Source: Capsicum annuum
Lineage: Eukaryota; Streptophyta; Magnoliopsida; Solanales; Solanaceae
Length of the DNA stretch: 64,000 nucleotides
Assembly (NCBI RefSeq): GCF_002878395.1
Contig: NC_061121.1
Location: 18,595,993 to 18,659,992 of the forward strand
Reading direction: 5' to 3'
Position 1 is the first letter of the stretch; every line of letters starts with the position of its first letter. Made by a program: the position numbers and the translations under genes. Shown piece by piece: positions 36,243 to 50,075 of this stretch. The notes beneath the pieces were generated by a model. It was given only the letters and a program-made list of their open reading frames with translations, did not search any database and was not told the origin of the DNA.

Positions 36243-39019
36243 TATAATGCCCTAATTTTCAAAACCGGAATGCTACATAGTACTCATGACCGCGAAGGAC
36301 CACAAGCTAACCCATGATTGATATCTGTACCTTTACACTGCATAATATACATGAAATATTTAGAAATCATGAACAATAGGAAGTAAGGATCAACTAAATA
36401 AAGAATCTGTCAAAACATATCCATGTGGGTGGTAAATACCCAAAACAATTAAAAATTGAATCAAATTTGAACTAAATCTGAAAGCCTCTAAATACTTTCT
36501 GAATAAGGAGTTGAAGGAACATGTCTCCAACTAACTCCATCTAGCAAAATTGAACTAAAATAATGAATAAAATAAAATAATATCATCCTCAAATCGAAGA
36601 GCATTGACTGAAACTCTGTAACTGGAATGCTACTATTGATCTGGAACTCGTGGCTCTAAACCTATGGTGTAATATAAAAGAAAGCACCATAGCGCAAATA
36701 CGTCAGTATAACTAAAAGTACTGAGTATACGAGGGAGGTAGGCTAAAAGCAAAGGGTTTACATGCATGAACAATGCTAACTGACAGACTGATATGAATGT
36801 GAGAGTGCAAAATGTATACATAGTAACTGAGATCGTGAATGCGTGACAGCTAAATTTGTACGCTAGTACATGGTTTACTGAAAAACTAATCATGGCTGAT
36901 ACTATAGTTTTGACAACATGGGTGATTGTTTCTGACAGTCCTGAATTTGATGGAACTATTTGAGTTCCGTACTGTGACTGAATTTGACTGTATCTGCCAG
37001 TCCTGATATACTAAAATTTGAAAAACTATCTGAGTTCATTTACTGAGACTGATACTGAAATTGTGGGAGGTAATTGTTTAACGACATGCCCTATATGCAC
37101 CATTTTGGCTAAGCTGGGGTCCAATCTGTACTCTAACTAGAAGGGTGTCAGTACCGTGCCACTGGTAAAGATAGAATACAACCCTCATATAGTATGTAAC
37201 CCTAGTGAGAATAATAGGAACCCTCATATAATAGGTTAAACCAACTCATCTACCCTCATATAACAGGCTGTGATGTCTAAACCTATGCTGGCTACATAGT
37301 TCTGGAACACAAGGATGGCTGGTAAGAATCACACCCTCCTATAACATGTGAGTTCCCATCCTTGGGTTCACTCGGTGCTAACTTCTACTCTCATCCAAAG
37401 AGACTGAACATGAGTAACTGACTGTATGTGGACTGAACTTACTGAATTCTTTTAACTGAAGGAATACTTCTGATATCTCATAACTGACTGAGATCATGAG
37501 GTTTTTCTGAATCACATGACTAACTGATATTTACTGATTCATGTCTTGATTTGGGAGATCGGGAAACATGACATGGCTCTAGGCACACAACTATATTTTT
37601 CTGGTACGAATACTCCCAAGACTCGATGGAAAGAAACTGACACACACATGGCTGACTTGATCACAAGAATAGAGTTCACAATTCATAATATCATAACTCA
37701 GGGAATTTCATGAAGTACATGATTTTCATATATTTTGTACATAAGTAGGATTTGCAAGTAGCATAGAATAATCTCATAACGCTAGTTCATGAACAATCCA
37801 ATAACATTTACGAGGCACACTATCAACATAAAAGTCATTGGAACATAGGGGCATATCCTGAATATTTCACTTAGTCACAATTTAGCTATATTCCATGATT
37901 TCTAGTTACTTAGGCTCTTTACCAAACACCTTGTATGCACTCTTTTATGGCATAGGTATATTTATCAATTCGACAATCTTAATCCATAAAAAAATTCAGG
38001 GTTTCAACTAACCTATTCACATTCTTCACGAAAACACATCAAGATACAACCTTGAATCCAAACAACAATCATCAACATGAATATAGTCATAACACGACAA
38101 CGAAAACACAATTTATAATTAAAAACATGATTCTTGAGCTCCATGGATAAAGGGGACCCATGGATTAACACTACACATACCTTAGTGATTGAATATTGAA
38201 AGATATCTAATTTTCTGAAGGTTCTTGAAGAAATACTTAGGCTTTATCTTAAGGAGATAATCTTGAGAAGAAACCCTAATCTTGTGGTTAAGAGTGTATG
38301 AGAGAGATTTTATAGATGTTTAACTAAAGAGAATAGAATATAATATGCTCCTTAAGGGTTATACCTCATGGGAAGTGAGGAAAAAAACCAGAATACCCTT
38401 ACTAAAATGTCCCTCAATTGCTGGGAAAAATAGCTAACGACATTTGTGACAAGCTGTCAAGCTGGTGATAAGCCATTACTAATTGTCGTCACAAAAGGGT
38501 AAAATCTTCATTTTCTGGTTAAGGTTGACAACATTGGTGATAGGCCTTCACGGGCATGAATATTTTTCACAAAATGTCACTAAAAAGGGTGGAAATTTTC
38601 CCAGGGCTGACGACATTAGTGATAGGCCATCCCGGGCGTGACAGCTTATCACGAATTTCGTCACTCAGATTCCCAGCCTGACATGCCGGAGAAAAATGGG
38701 CATAACTCCTTGCTCCGATATCTGATTTAGGCAAAATTTGTATCTTTGGAAATATAATTCAATTATATATCTGTTGGTGGGTCATGAGCTCAGAAATTCA
38801 TAGCATAACAAGAGATGTGATCATTTGAAGTTGACCATACCAATATCTTTCTCAAGAATTCAATCGGTAAGGAAATGTTTTAATTCGCCCATTAGCTAGG
38901 ACACTTTTGAGGCCTTAATATTCATCAACCTTGATCATAGCATTACCAAAGAACTAAAATTTATTACTCATGAGTTTGAAGTATTATCCTAAAAATGTCT
39001 GAACTTTTGGGGTATTACA
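36243..39019 (-). repeat. S2: solo LTR, T2 family, inside A2
   Basis: Plus-sense ends TATAATGCCC and GGGGTATTACA, an inverted LTR of the T2 family (for example GGGTGGTAAATACCC at 36427 mirrors 14455). Flanks TTCTC (36238-36242) and GTCTC (39020-39024) match at four of five positions. No internal domain is present. The inverted GTGATA module is at 38430-38680. The A2 protease text continues across the insertion (GTAGGTTCTC then CCAAACCC), as in O near 46744 and I near 54770. Confidence 0.85.
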
Positions 39020-40411
39020 GTCTCCCAAACCCAAATTTTTGAAAATCTCCAATGGCAAAAGATTTATACTTGCCCCAAATCACAAAGGGCCTTTGCAAAA
39101 TTAAACAATCCAATGGTACATGGAACATTGAAGTCTCCCGAATCTATATTTTTCTGCACTTACGATCTTGTTGCAATGGCACTAAAATGATGAAAATTAT
39201 ACTTCAGTTCATAGCCCACAATTCTCTTCATTGTCACAGGATCTTTTATAAACATAGCATAGCCCGACATTTGTTCTAGCGCCTCAACCAGAGGCATATT
39301 TATAGTCAACTATTTCAACATGGCCATAAATTTACTAAATTTAGTGTCATCCATCTTCTTCTAAAATCTATGCAGAAATGACGAAGTAATTTTTGTACTC
39401 TTGTCACAACCATCTCTCCTTCCTTCCCTCTGTCATTCTCCAAATCATCAACCTGCTTCTATTTAGATTTTCTTTTACCTTTTCCATCTTTTTAGACTCC
39501 ACTAGATGTTTTTCAACTACTTCCTCTTCTAATTCTACTACATCATCTAAAACAAGTTTTCTCAAACAAGGGCTAGGGAATATTTTACAAATTTTTGCAG
39601 TAATAGCCATGAATGAGTTATCGTTCATCGGATTCTTTATATTATCACTCGACAATATTCCACTCTTCTTCTGGTTAAACTCTACTGACAATTGATTCAT
39701 TTGCTGCTCCAGTTACTTAATAGAAGTAGAGTGTGAGTCATCACTCTACATATTTCTTACTCCAACGTAAGTCAACTCTACCCTTTTTAACAATTTTTGC
39801 CATTTTTTCTCCATTAATATCTTACCAAATCTAGTCATAGCAGTGTCACGACTCCAAAGTGGTACATGCAAACCACTCTTGTCGGTATTGTTCTTCTATC
39901 TACTTTGGTTACGATCTCTATAACCTTTATTTTCCTAGTAATTCCAACCTTTATTTAGATCAACTACTATATGACCCATAACTTTTACCTTTTCTACCTT
40001 CCCTCATAAAAAGTGCTTTATGAGTAAATCCATCCGCATCTTCATGTGAGACATATCCTGATCACCCTCTTCTTATATCTTGTAATATTCTTCTAAAATT
40101 CTACTAGACCCAGTATTGCTTGCTATCTCTGAATCCCTTGTTTGCCGAGCTCTACTTGTCTTAGTCATTCTCTCTATCATCTCTGTAACCTCAGAGAAAG
40201 TAAGATCCATGAATGCTCCTTCTGTAATATTGTCCACAGTTGGCTTTGTAATATAGTTCAAAGCCCTATAAAATGTCTCCATCAAATGCTCCTCGGTCAT
40301 CTTCTGATTAGGAAATTGTGCCAACATCTTCTTGAATCTTACCCATGTCTCATGAAGAGCTTCATTCTGTAGTTTCCTAAAGTTACTAAACTTATCCCTC
40401 AACTGTACCAT
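39020..40411 (-). pseudogene. A2 protease N-part and gag C-part
   Basis: Reading from the right: gag segment 40073-40411 open for 112 codons with LRDKFSNFRKLQNEALHETW and RFKKMLAQFPNQKMTEEHLM, the conserved Athila gag region also present in O and I; a zinc-knuckle region with no clean motif; a linker at 39404-39700 with MNQLSVEFNQKK and an acidic stretch DDVVELEEEVVEKH; then the approach to protease. At 40411 gag stops at ACCAT, where O is inserted, and the upstream half of gag resumes at 60169. Confidence 0.8.
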
Positions 40412-41877
40412 TGATAATTCTTAATCTACCTTCTCTTATGAGAATGTAAGCGAGTGTTGTCAATATATAACCCAACTAGGTTGGGGTCGAATCCCACAGG
40501 GAATCAACTAATACTTAGCAGTTTTCTGTGAATGAAGGTTTGTAGAAAGGTAAAAAAATAATTACTTCTCAATTTAGTCTTTGAAATCAATAAGATAAGG
40601 AAAACCAGAGTTATGTTCACCATGGGTGTTGGGATTTGACAAATGCTAGTAATGGTTCACTATTCTTGTAGTAGGTCGGAACAGCAGATTATCCTTGTCG
40701 GTGTTCTGTATAAATTTTTCTCAACCTATTTTGACATTGAATCACCTAATTCTCTCGAACTTAGGGAATTTATATTTCATAACAGGATGTTATTGCAAGT
40801 TAATTAATCTTGTTACAGTATTAATTATTAAATGGAAGTTTAATTCTTCGAAGTCCCTATTGGTAAGTCACTTCTTCCTAGGGTTGATTTCTTCTCTCAA
40901 GAAAATTACCTGCAAGCAAAACCTATTGTCTACAACCAATAGTCAGCATGTAAAATATTTGAATTAAGAAGAATTTCCTACCACTGTTAGAATCTTGAAC
41001 ACTTAGTTGCGTTACAAACCCAAACCCATAGATCCCACAACTTGGGTTAAGGGAATTTAGCTACTCATAATAAAATAATTAAGACAACAAGTTGAATTCA
41101 TAGTTTCACATGTAAACTTACAGCAAGATGAATAGGAACAAGTGTTCCTCAGATTTGAGCACAATAGAAAAATCCCAAAACAATTGTAATAATCTCTCCA
41201 AAAATAATTGCAAAGTTAAAGTTAGAAAATAAAGGGAGAAAATCACCAAACATGAGGTCCAAGATGTCAAAAAACTCTATAATGAAAACCCTAACATATG
41301 CTTTATATAATTTATCTTAATTATGGAAACAAAATCATAGATCACAATATTTTCTCAGAAAAGCAACGAAGTGTGTGACGGCCTATCAGGCTTCTAAAGG
41401 TTTATCAGGAATGTCGTCAGCTCCTCTTTACTTTTGGGAATCTCTGCCTTAGGTTGATGATGAGGTGTGATGGCTTATCAGACATGTGATGACTTATCAA
41501 AAATGTTGTCACGTCTTCACTTCAAACTCCATTCCCTTCCTAAGGCTAAAGACGATCCTGATGGCTTATCACACTTCTGACGGACTATCATGGATGTCCT
41601 CACATATTCCAGCTGAAGGCCATTCTCTGTCTAAGCCTAACGATGACTTTGATAGCTTATCACAAGGCTGATGACTTATCAGACAAGTTGTTAGCTACTT
41701 CCTTCTCTTCTTTCTCAAAAATCAACTTTTTTACTTCCATTATTCCTGGTTCTCTTGCATCTTAACTTTTACTGTAATATAAAACAGAAAACAATCAAAA
41801 ACGATAAAATTTTCTTAAGACTTTGCAATTAATCTCAGTTAAAAGCCTCAAATGTGTTAGCATCTGCTAACACATCA
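40412..41877 (-). repeat. O 3' LTR
   Basis: Plus-sense ends TGATAATTC and AACACATCA, that is TGAT...ATCA on the minus strand. Closely related to 58671-60163 by the module text GTGACGGCCTATCAGG and by the body. TATATAAAG (minus) at 41301-41309 is the TATA box and the palindromic module is at 41370-41700. Confidence 0.9.
41370..41700 (-). repeat. Palindromic repeat module in O 3' LTR
   Basis: Copies of GTGACGGCCTATCAGG, GATGGCTTATCAGAC and ATGTCGTCA-type text, upstream (minus sense) of the TATA box. Partner copy at 59650-59990 in the 5' LTR. Confidence 0.7.
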
Positions 41878-43318
41878 AAAATCTTAACTTAAAACAATTG
41901 CTTGTCCTAAAGCAACTAAAACACAACCAAGAGGATACAAAGTACATTTTGCAGTCAATAATCCATATTAACTCAAAACATCTTAACCATCTCCAAGGTT
42001 AATCAATTTAAAAACAGCTGTGTATATTATTGAAGAACAACAATGCAACACACAGGAATCAAGATATGGCATCAATTCAGCAACAACAACCATGCATATG
42101 TCAAGCTTACACTATCCAAACAAGTTAGCAACTAGCAACATAACCAGTGTTCCCTCACCACAATAAAGTCCTACTTTACTTATATCAGATATCACATATG
42201 TAACTATGGGGACAATCACAATACACTCACTCTTAGAATGAAGTTCCAATCAATGTATGTCGAATACCATAGGCTTTCCCTTATTTTCATTACCAAAATC
42301 TACAGACAAGTCAGCTAGGATCAGTATAGGTCTTCTCTTTGGCTTGTAATGTACGCTAGGGACTAGTATGATACTCGATGATATTTAAAGTGACTAAGCC
42401 TCCTTGACACTACACTAGCTTTTGGGGTCTCACTCATTAGCCTTTCTCTATTCTTCTCTTTTCTTGATCACACTTATTAAAGATGGTTGCGGTCTTTTCT
42501 ACAATCACTTCTTTTTTTCACAACTTTTCTTTTCTTTCTCTTTTCCACGGCACCTAAATTTTTATTCTTTTCTTTTACTCTACCATTATTCGTACTCATT
42601 TTAAATCACGCATCCCTACGATAGCCACCCTCAACTTAGGATATTTGCCTAAGTCAAGGTGCACAGTGTCCAAGGAGGACCAGGGCCAAAATAGGTTCGT
42701 TATGATATAAATGGGTCAGTGCTAGGAATCATAAAAATAAATAGGATATTCAGGCTCATAATAGGGATCAAGGGATATTATGCATACAGGGAAGGTCATT
42801 TAGGCTAAATTGGGCTACTATCAAAATGGCCTATGATCCTTTCCTAACCTCTATCCTTCAACCTTAGTCAAGACTTACCGGGCAAGTTCTGAATTCAACA
42901 TACAATGGGAACTGAGAAAAATCTCATATGCATATGACACACAAGTATATCACAAATCACTACTTATCCAGTTCATACAAGTGTTTAGCAATGGTTATCA
43001 AGTCACTAGATCTAATACCATACAAAGATGCACAGTGGACACAATTTGATGGAAATCACACAGTTAAATAATTAGACCACTTGAGAGGTGTTCACAAAAT
43101 AACAAAACTATGTTAATTGCCTCAGGTACTTATATTTTTCCTAGTCAGCTACAAAATGTTACAATAACAACTTACCCTACACTCTTAACCTAAAATCAAA
43201 GAGAAACTGAACTAAGAGTTAGGGTATACCCGGAGTAGATTAAGCACATGAATCATGGGGTGCCTCCTATGTAGCACCTGATTTAACTTCGCGGCATGAA
43301 TAAGGTATCTTTATTACT
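41878..43318 (-). other. O 3' region, non-coding
   Basis: Between the pol stop and the 3' LTR. It contains the post-pol motif (inverted) at 43256-43300 and long text shared with RetA 1190-2200 and I 50076-51430. The polypurine-like tract is next to the LTR (minus GTTTTAAGTTAAGATTTTT type, 41878-41896). I see no supported ORF. Confidence 0.7.
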
Positions 43319-46300
43319 TTAGACTTCATCGAGACAGATAGTAGCAATATTTTTCATCGAGTCTTTTAGACCAATATAAAGTTTGAATTGTTGCCTATTT
43401 ACCTTGAAGGTGATGTCATCTTCAGTTTAAAGTTCTACTACTCTAGAGGAGTAGATTTGACTAACTCTTAACGGTCCTAACCACTTGGATTTAAGCTTAC
43501 CTGGGAATAGTTTGAGTCTGGAATTGCATAAAAGCTCGTCAACTTTTTGGAAATCATATTTCTCGATCCTCCAATCATGGTACTTATTTATCTTTTCTTT
43601 ATATTGGTCTGCTCGTTTATATTCCCTGAGATAGAATTCATCCAACTCATTTAGTTGTCCCATTCTTAGCTCTGCTACCTCCTTCTAACTCAAATTTAAC
43701 CTTTTAAGTGCCCATAAAGCCTTGTGCTCCAGCTCTATTGGTAAGTGGCATGCTATTCCATAGACCAACTAGAATGGTGACATGCCAATGGGTGTCTTGA
43801 AAGTAGTCCGGTAAGCCCACAAGGCATCATCAAGCTTTGGAGACCAATCTTCCCAACTAGCGTTCACTTTTTTTCCTAGGATGGCTTTAATCTCTCGATT
43901 TGACACCACCACTTGCCCACTAGTTATTGGGTCATATGGAGTGGCTACTCTATGCTATTTTATCCCTTATTTTTCTAATACTGCTTGAAATACTTTGTTG
44001 CAAAAATGAGATCTTCCATCGCTTATAATAGTGCATGGTACTCCAAAGCGAGAGAAGATGTTCTTCTTGAGAAAAGCAACAACCCTCTTTCTTTCATTAA
44101 CAGAAAAGGCAATAGCTTCGACCCATTTTGAGTCATAGTCAACAACAACTAAAATATGCTTCATCCTATACGAGCTTACAAAAGGACCCATGAAATCGAT
44201 GCCCCAGACGGCAAATAATTTCACTTCAAGAATCTTAGTCGAAGGCATCTCATGAATTTTGGAGATCGACCCCTTCCTATGACATTGGTCGCATGTCGGC
44301 ATAAACTCATGAGCATCCTTGAACAATGTTGGCCAATAGTAGCTGCTCTACAACACTTTCCTAGTTGTTAGGTCACCAGCTTAGTGCCCTCCAACTGGGG
44401 AAGCATGACATACTTCAAATATAAACAATACATCGACTTCTGGCACACATCTCCTTATAATATTGTCAGCACATTGTCGAAAAAGATACAGCTCATCCCA
44501 GAATTAATGTGTCACATCATGCAAGAATTTCTTTCTTTGATAGAAAGATAGATTTTCTAGAATGACCTCACTCACAACATAATTTTCAAAATCAGCATAC
44601 TAAGAAATTTTCCATAGTAGCGGCCAAGATATCCTCATCAGCAAAAATGCATCATTTATCTCCATCTCATCACTAACTGCTTGCTCACTTTCCATTCTAG
44701 ATAGATGATCCACAACTTGGTTTTGATAACCCTTCCTATCTTAGACTTCAAAGTGAAATTCTTGTAGAAGAATCACCTATCTAAACAGCCTTGGTTTTGC
44801 ATCCTTCTTAGCCATCAAATACCTCAAGGCTTCATGGTCAGTGTGGACCACAACCTTTGTCCGCAGGTAAACCCTGAATTTCTCAAAAGCATACACTACA
44901 GCCAGGAGCTCCTGTTCAGTGATGGTGTATTTCTTTTATGCTCCATTCAGTGCTTTGATGTCATAATATATTGGATGAAATAGTTTGTCCTTCTTTTGTC
45001 CCAATACAGCTCCAAGGGCAACACCACTTGCATCACACATGATCTCAAATGGTTTTGACCAATCCGGTGCATCAATGATAGAGGCCTCGAGCTTCTTGTC
45101 TTTAAGGTATTCAAATTCCTTCAAGCAATCATCATCGAAGGAGAACTTCACTTCTTTCTCCAAACTTTTGCAAAGTGGATTTGCAACCTTCAAGAAGTGT
45201 TTTATAAACCTTCGGTAAAATCCAGCATATCTGAGAAAGCTACGCACTCTCTTCACTAAAATGGGAGGTGGTAGTTTCTCAATAACTTCAACTTTGGATT
45301 GACCAACCTCTATCCATTTTGCTAAAATTTTATGCCCGAGCACGATGCCCTCTTTTACCATAAAATGGCATTTCTCCCAATTAACCACTAAATTGAATTC
45401 AACACATCATTTCAAGTCTATACTCAGGTTTGCCAAACACAACTCAAAAAAATCTCCCACCATAGATAAATCTTCCATGAACACCTATATGGTATCCTCC
45501 ACCATATCTGAGAAAATTGACATCATGCACCTTTGGAAGGTAGTGGGTGCATTGCATAGCCCAAATGACATCCTCTTAAATAAAAAGGTGACATATAGAC
45601 ATGTGAATGTCATTTTCTCCTGATCTTCAGGAGCAATAAAGATCTGGTTATATCAAGAATAACTATCCAAGAAGCAATACCATCCTGTTTCGGCCAATCG
45701 ATCAAGGATTTGGTCCATAAAGGGCATCAGGAAGTGGTCTTTCATAGTCCATAAGGTTAGTTTTCATTAGCCCATGCAAACTCTCTACCTAGTCATAGAC
45801 CTAAGTGGAATCAACTAATTCCTTTCATTTGCATCAACAGTCATGTTACCTTTTTTGGGAACGCATTGAACTCGGCTCACCCATTTACTATCTGAAATAG
45901 GGTAAACCACTACTGCATCCAACCACTTAATAATTTCATTCTTATCCACCTCTTTCATTGGTGGGTTAAGGCGATGCTGGTGCTCGATGGTTAAAGTACT
46001 ATCTTTCTCAAGTTGTATTTTATGCGTGTAGATGTCAGGAGAAATACCAATAATATCTGTGATAGTCCATCCTATTGTTCTCTTGTACCTATGAAGTACT
46101 GAAATAAGTGCTTCTACCTGCTTCTCTCCCAAATCCACTGCAATAATAACAGGTAGCATGTTTTCATTTCCCAAAAACACGTACCTTAAATGCCTAGGCA
46201 GTTTTTTCAATTCCGGCACTGGTAGTTCTTCAATGGATGGCTTAGCCGGTGGTGTTGGTCGATTAGAAAGATCAAGATTTAGCTTCTTAGGAGCATAAGA

Positions 46301-46500
46301 GTATGAACCCATTTCTGACAAAGCACAAAAAGTCTCTTCGTACTCCTCAGTGCCTTCAGAATCAAAATTCATCAGAACTGCGGCTAAAGGTTCAACAACA
46401 AGTTTCTCCTCTATTAACACCTCTTGCTCATCCTCATAATACACATAAAAATTGAGAACACGCTCCTTTCTCTGTTCTTCTTCATTGATTGGCATATATT
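43319..46500 (-). pseudogene. O pol: RT-RNase H-integrase (Athila)
   Basis: A long pre-RT and RT start is open at 45815-46495 (226 codons) with LPRHLRYVFLGNENMLPVII and HQHRLNPPMKEVDK. RT continues with the catalytic box changed to FMED (45470-45481), then an open 150-codon stretch 44936-45388 with NWEKCHFMVKEGIVLGHKI, VRSFLRYAGFYRRFIKHF and FEIMCDASGVALGAVLGQ, running into RNase H (HTDHEALRYLM type near 44830). Integrase at 43967-44326 shows TCDQCHRKG, GIDFMGPF and TIISDGRSHFCN, and the Glu in VVSNREIK follows near 43893, so D, D and E are all present. The end is at 43427-43663 (LNELDEFYLREYKR, KWLGPLRVSQIYS), with one stop before the final DEV stop at 43319. No chromodomain, as expected for Athila. 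Inactive because of RT and several stops. Confidence 0.88.
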
Positions 46501-48705
46501 AAAGTGCACCAACTCATCATTCATCCTGAATAAGAGCTCATTAGCTTGCAAATCGATCAACACACCTCTGGTTGTGAGGAAAGGTCAACCCAAGATTATG
46601 GACACCTCAAAGTCCACCTTGCAATTGAGAATAACTAAATCTGCAAGAAACATGAAGATATCTACCTTCATCAATACATCATACAAAATACCAACAGGTC
46701 ATTTTACCGACCTGTCAGCCATCATGAGTCGTATATTGGTGGGTGTAGGATATCCTAAACCTCACTTTTTATATACAGCTAGCGACATCAGATTAATGCT
46801 CGCTCCAAGATCACATAAGGCCTTAGTGAATTCAAGAGACCCAAACATCCAAGGAATAGGAAATGCTCCTAGGTCTACCTTCTTTTGCACCAAGGTCCTC
46901 GTAGAAATAGCTCTGCAATTATGAAGATTATATTTTGGTTCATAGCTAACGTCTTTTTTCTTCGTCACAAGGTCCTTCATGAATTTTGCATACCTTGGAA
47001 TTTTCTCAAGTGCCTTCACTAAAGGTACATTTATCGTTAACTGCTTCAATATTGCAATGAATTTACTAAATTTTGTGTCTTCAACCTTCTTCTTCAATCT
47101 TTGATGAAAGATATATGGTGGTCTTGGGATATTTTTCACCACTACTTGCTTTTCCTTCTCTTTATCTTTTTTAGAGCATCATCAGAACCATCTAGCTTTC
47201 TAGACTCCATTAGACCATCTTTTTCCGGTTCATCATCAACTACATTTTTGCCCACATAAGGACAAGGTAATATCTTACCACTTCTAGTGGTAATCACAAT
47301 ACATGAGCCATCATTCCGCAGATTCTGAACTATGTCACTAGGTAAAGTGTCACTTTTTCTTTAATTCAGTGTCGCAAATAATTGGTTCATTTGTTGCTCC
47401 AACTGCTTAATTGATGTGGAGTGCGAATTTACCAACTAACCCATAGAGGACAAGTCGATATTCATAGTAGTCACACCAGAGTTTGTAGCGTCCACTGCTT
47501 TCAACAACTTAGCCATCATGTCCTCCATGGACATCATTTCAAAACTTGTTGTAGTTGCCTCACAATTTCCAGGAGGAACACATAACCCGCTCTTATCATT
47601 ATTGCTCCTCTAATTTCCTTGCTCCTAGTTCTTATACCCATCTTTGTCATTATAAGTCCGACCTTGATTTCCTTGGCTATTTCCTCAAAACAAAACCCTG
47701 ATTATTTATATAGTTTGCCTCTTCTTTTGAGTCAGACTCATATTATTCCTGCGACGCCACAGCCTTCACTTTCTCAGTTTTACCAGATAGCAAATGCTTG
47801 GTTAGCAAGTCCATCTGCTTTTTTAGGTGAGCCACATCTTGTTCATGCTCCTCTTCTTTTCTATATGTTCTGCAGTCATACCCACAGAATAGTGGGGCTT
47901 GCTACCACCGAGTCTCTAGTATACCATGCCTAGCTCTATTTTGTCATTCTCTTTAGCATTTATAAAGCCTCTAGGAATGTAAGATAAACAAACAAACCAC
48001 CACCAGCAATATCTACAATTGGTTTTGTCACAAAGTTAAGAGTGCTTTAGAAAATCTCCATCACATATATATTTGTCATATTGTGGTTTGGACAGTGTGT
48101 CAGCTTCTTTTTTAATCTCTCCCAGGTTTCTTGCAAGGCTTCAGTTGGGAGCTATCTAAAGTTACTGATCTCTTCCCTTAACTGTACCCTCCTTGAAGGA
48201 ATAAAGAACCTTTCTAGGAAAGCTCCTTTCAACTGCCTCCAGTTGGTTATAGAATTGGGTGTCAGCTCATTTAGCCACAATATTGCCTCCCCAGATAGAG
48301 ACAATGGAAATAACCTCAAACAGATAGCATTTTGACCCACTCCTGGGTTATTAAAATATTTTCAAATGGTAACAAAATTCATTATCCCAAAGAAGGCCAC
48401 CAAACAACCCCTTCAGATTAAGGATTTGAATTATAGTACTCATAATGTTAAACTTCGCTCGAGGAGCTAATAGTGGCGAATAATTACACCTATTGTACCT
48501 TCTTTATCCATTCCATCAGAATCATGAGTGAGGTCATACTGGACCTGCTGGTAATCTTTCCTTCCTCAGAACAGACGGTTCTTGTTAGCATTATATTGTA
48601 CTAGTGCAGCTATTTGCTCTGCATGCCTCGGGATAAGAGGGTTTAGAAACTCCTCATCTCCTAGGTCTTCATCCTCGAGATTTGGATGTCGTACTTGCTG
48701 ACCGT
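46501..48705 (-). pseudogene. O protease and main part of gag
   Basis: Gag is open at 48152-48340 (SLSGEAILWLNELTPNSITNW, then LKGAFLERFFIPSRRVQLRE), typical of Athila gag. Downstream (leftward) come a decayed nucleocapsid part and a stretch 46762-47142 with PRPPYIFHQRLKKK, followed by protease with [20 protein letters not shown], the DLGA(S) active-site form usual in Athila. Frameshifts separate them. The first part of gag is split off by I and lies at 58404-58470. Confidence 0.85.
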
Positions 48706-50075
48706 TGATAAAGCTCAAACTACACTCTTGAATGGGAGTAAGCGATAGTTGTCAATAAAAACCCAACTAGGTTGGGGTCGAATCCCATAGGGAATAAGGT
48801 GTGAACTCAAGTTGTTTACAAAATAATTCACTGGTAGTTTATTTTTTCCTAAAATAGAGGTTTAAATTTCTCAGACAATTGTTAGTCACTTTGAATTTAA
48901 TTTTTCTAATTAATATTTTATGAACCAGGATTATGTTCACTAAGGCTTACAGTACGTGACAGATGCTAAAATTAACTCAAGGTTCCCAAGCTGGTTAGGA
49001 TAACAAGCTATCTTTATTGATTGTATGCTCAAATATCTCTCGTCCTATTTAAGCATCTAATTTCCTAATCCTCTCGGACTTAGGGAATCGCAACTCACTG
49101 CTCAGATTTTACCTCAGGTTAATCAACCTTGTTACAGTGCTGATTATTAAATGAAGACTTTTTGAGTCCCTATTGATAATTCATTTCCTACTATTTATGA
49201 TTTCTTTCTCAAGCAAGCCAAACTAGGTATGCCCATTGTTTGCAACCAACAGACATAAGTTATAATAACAAAATTACCAAGAAATACTAACACCTGTTAA
49301 ACTTTGAGTAATTAATTATCACCTTATCATGACCTAACCCTAGATTCCATAACCCAGGTTAAGAGTGTTTAGCCACTCATTATACAAGAAATAAGTACAC
49401 AAGTTGAATTCATGATTGAAAGGATTAACTTACAACGATGAATTAAAACAAAATTGAACTTTTATTTGAATCACAATGTAAAACACTTTAATAATGTTCT
49501 TGAAAATAGACAGAGAGAAAAGTCGTATCTTGTATGATAGATCGATAATGAATTCCTCAATCAATGATAATAAAAACCCTAAACAAAGCTTTAAATAGTC
49601 AACCCTAAATAAGGAAATAAAATTAAGGTTTCTAATTTTCTTTGGATTAGATGACGGAGCTCATGATGGATTATCATGATTTTGATGGCCTGTCACGGAG
49701 TCGTCAATTTCTCTGCAAAATCAACTCCTGCTGCCTACGAGTGACGATGATGGTGATGCCCTATCATAATGTTGACGACATCTCATGATTTCCGTCATAA
49801 AACTTCTTGCAGCTTTACATCTGCTGTTAAGGTTGACGTTATTCGTGAAAGCCTATCACGAGGCTGACGACTTGTCAAGGGTGTCGTCAGCCACACTTAG
49901 CTCTCTATTTGCATCCGATTTCAGTCTTTTTGCTTCCTTTATTGATAGTTCTCGCTCTTCTCTACTTTTTATACAAAATCAAAGTAAAATAATCAAAAAC
50001 AACCAAAGTTGATCAAGACTTTGCAATTATTTAGAGTTAAAAGCATCAAATGTGTTAGCATGGGCTCACACATGA
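48706..50075 (-). repeat. I 3' LTR
   Basis: Plus-sense start TGATAAAGCTC and end CTCACACATGA (one base from the expected ATCA). Collinear with 57022-58398. TATA-like (minus) CTATTTAAAG at 49589-49598, palindromic module at 49650-49890. Confidence 0.88.

Noticed and set aside
46424..46924. 166-codon open frame on the plus strand
   Set aside because: Antisense to the protease/pre-RT region of O, where the minus strand has recognisable motifs.
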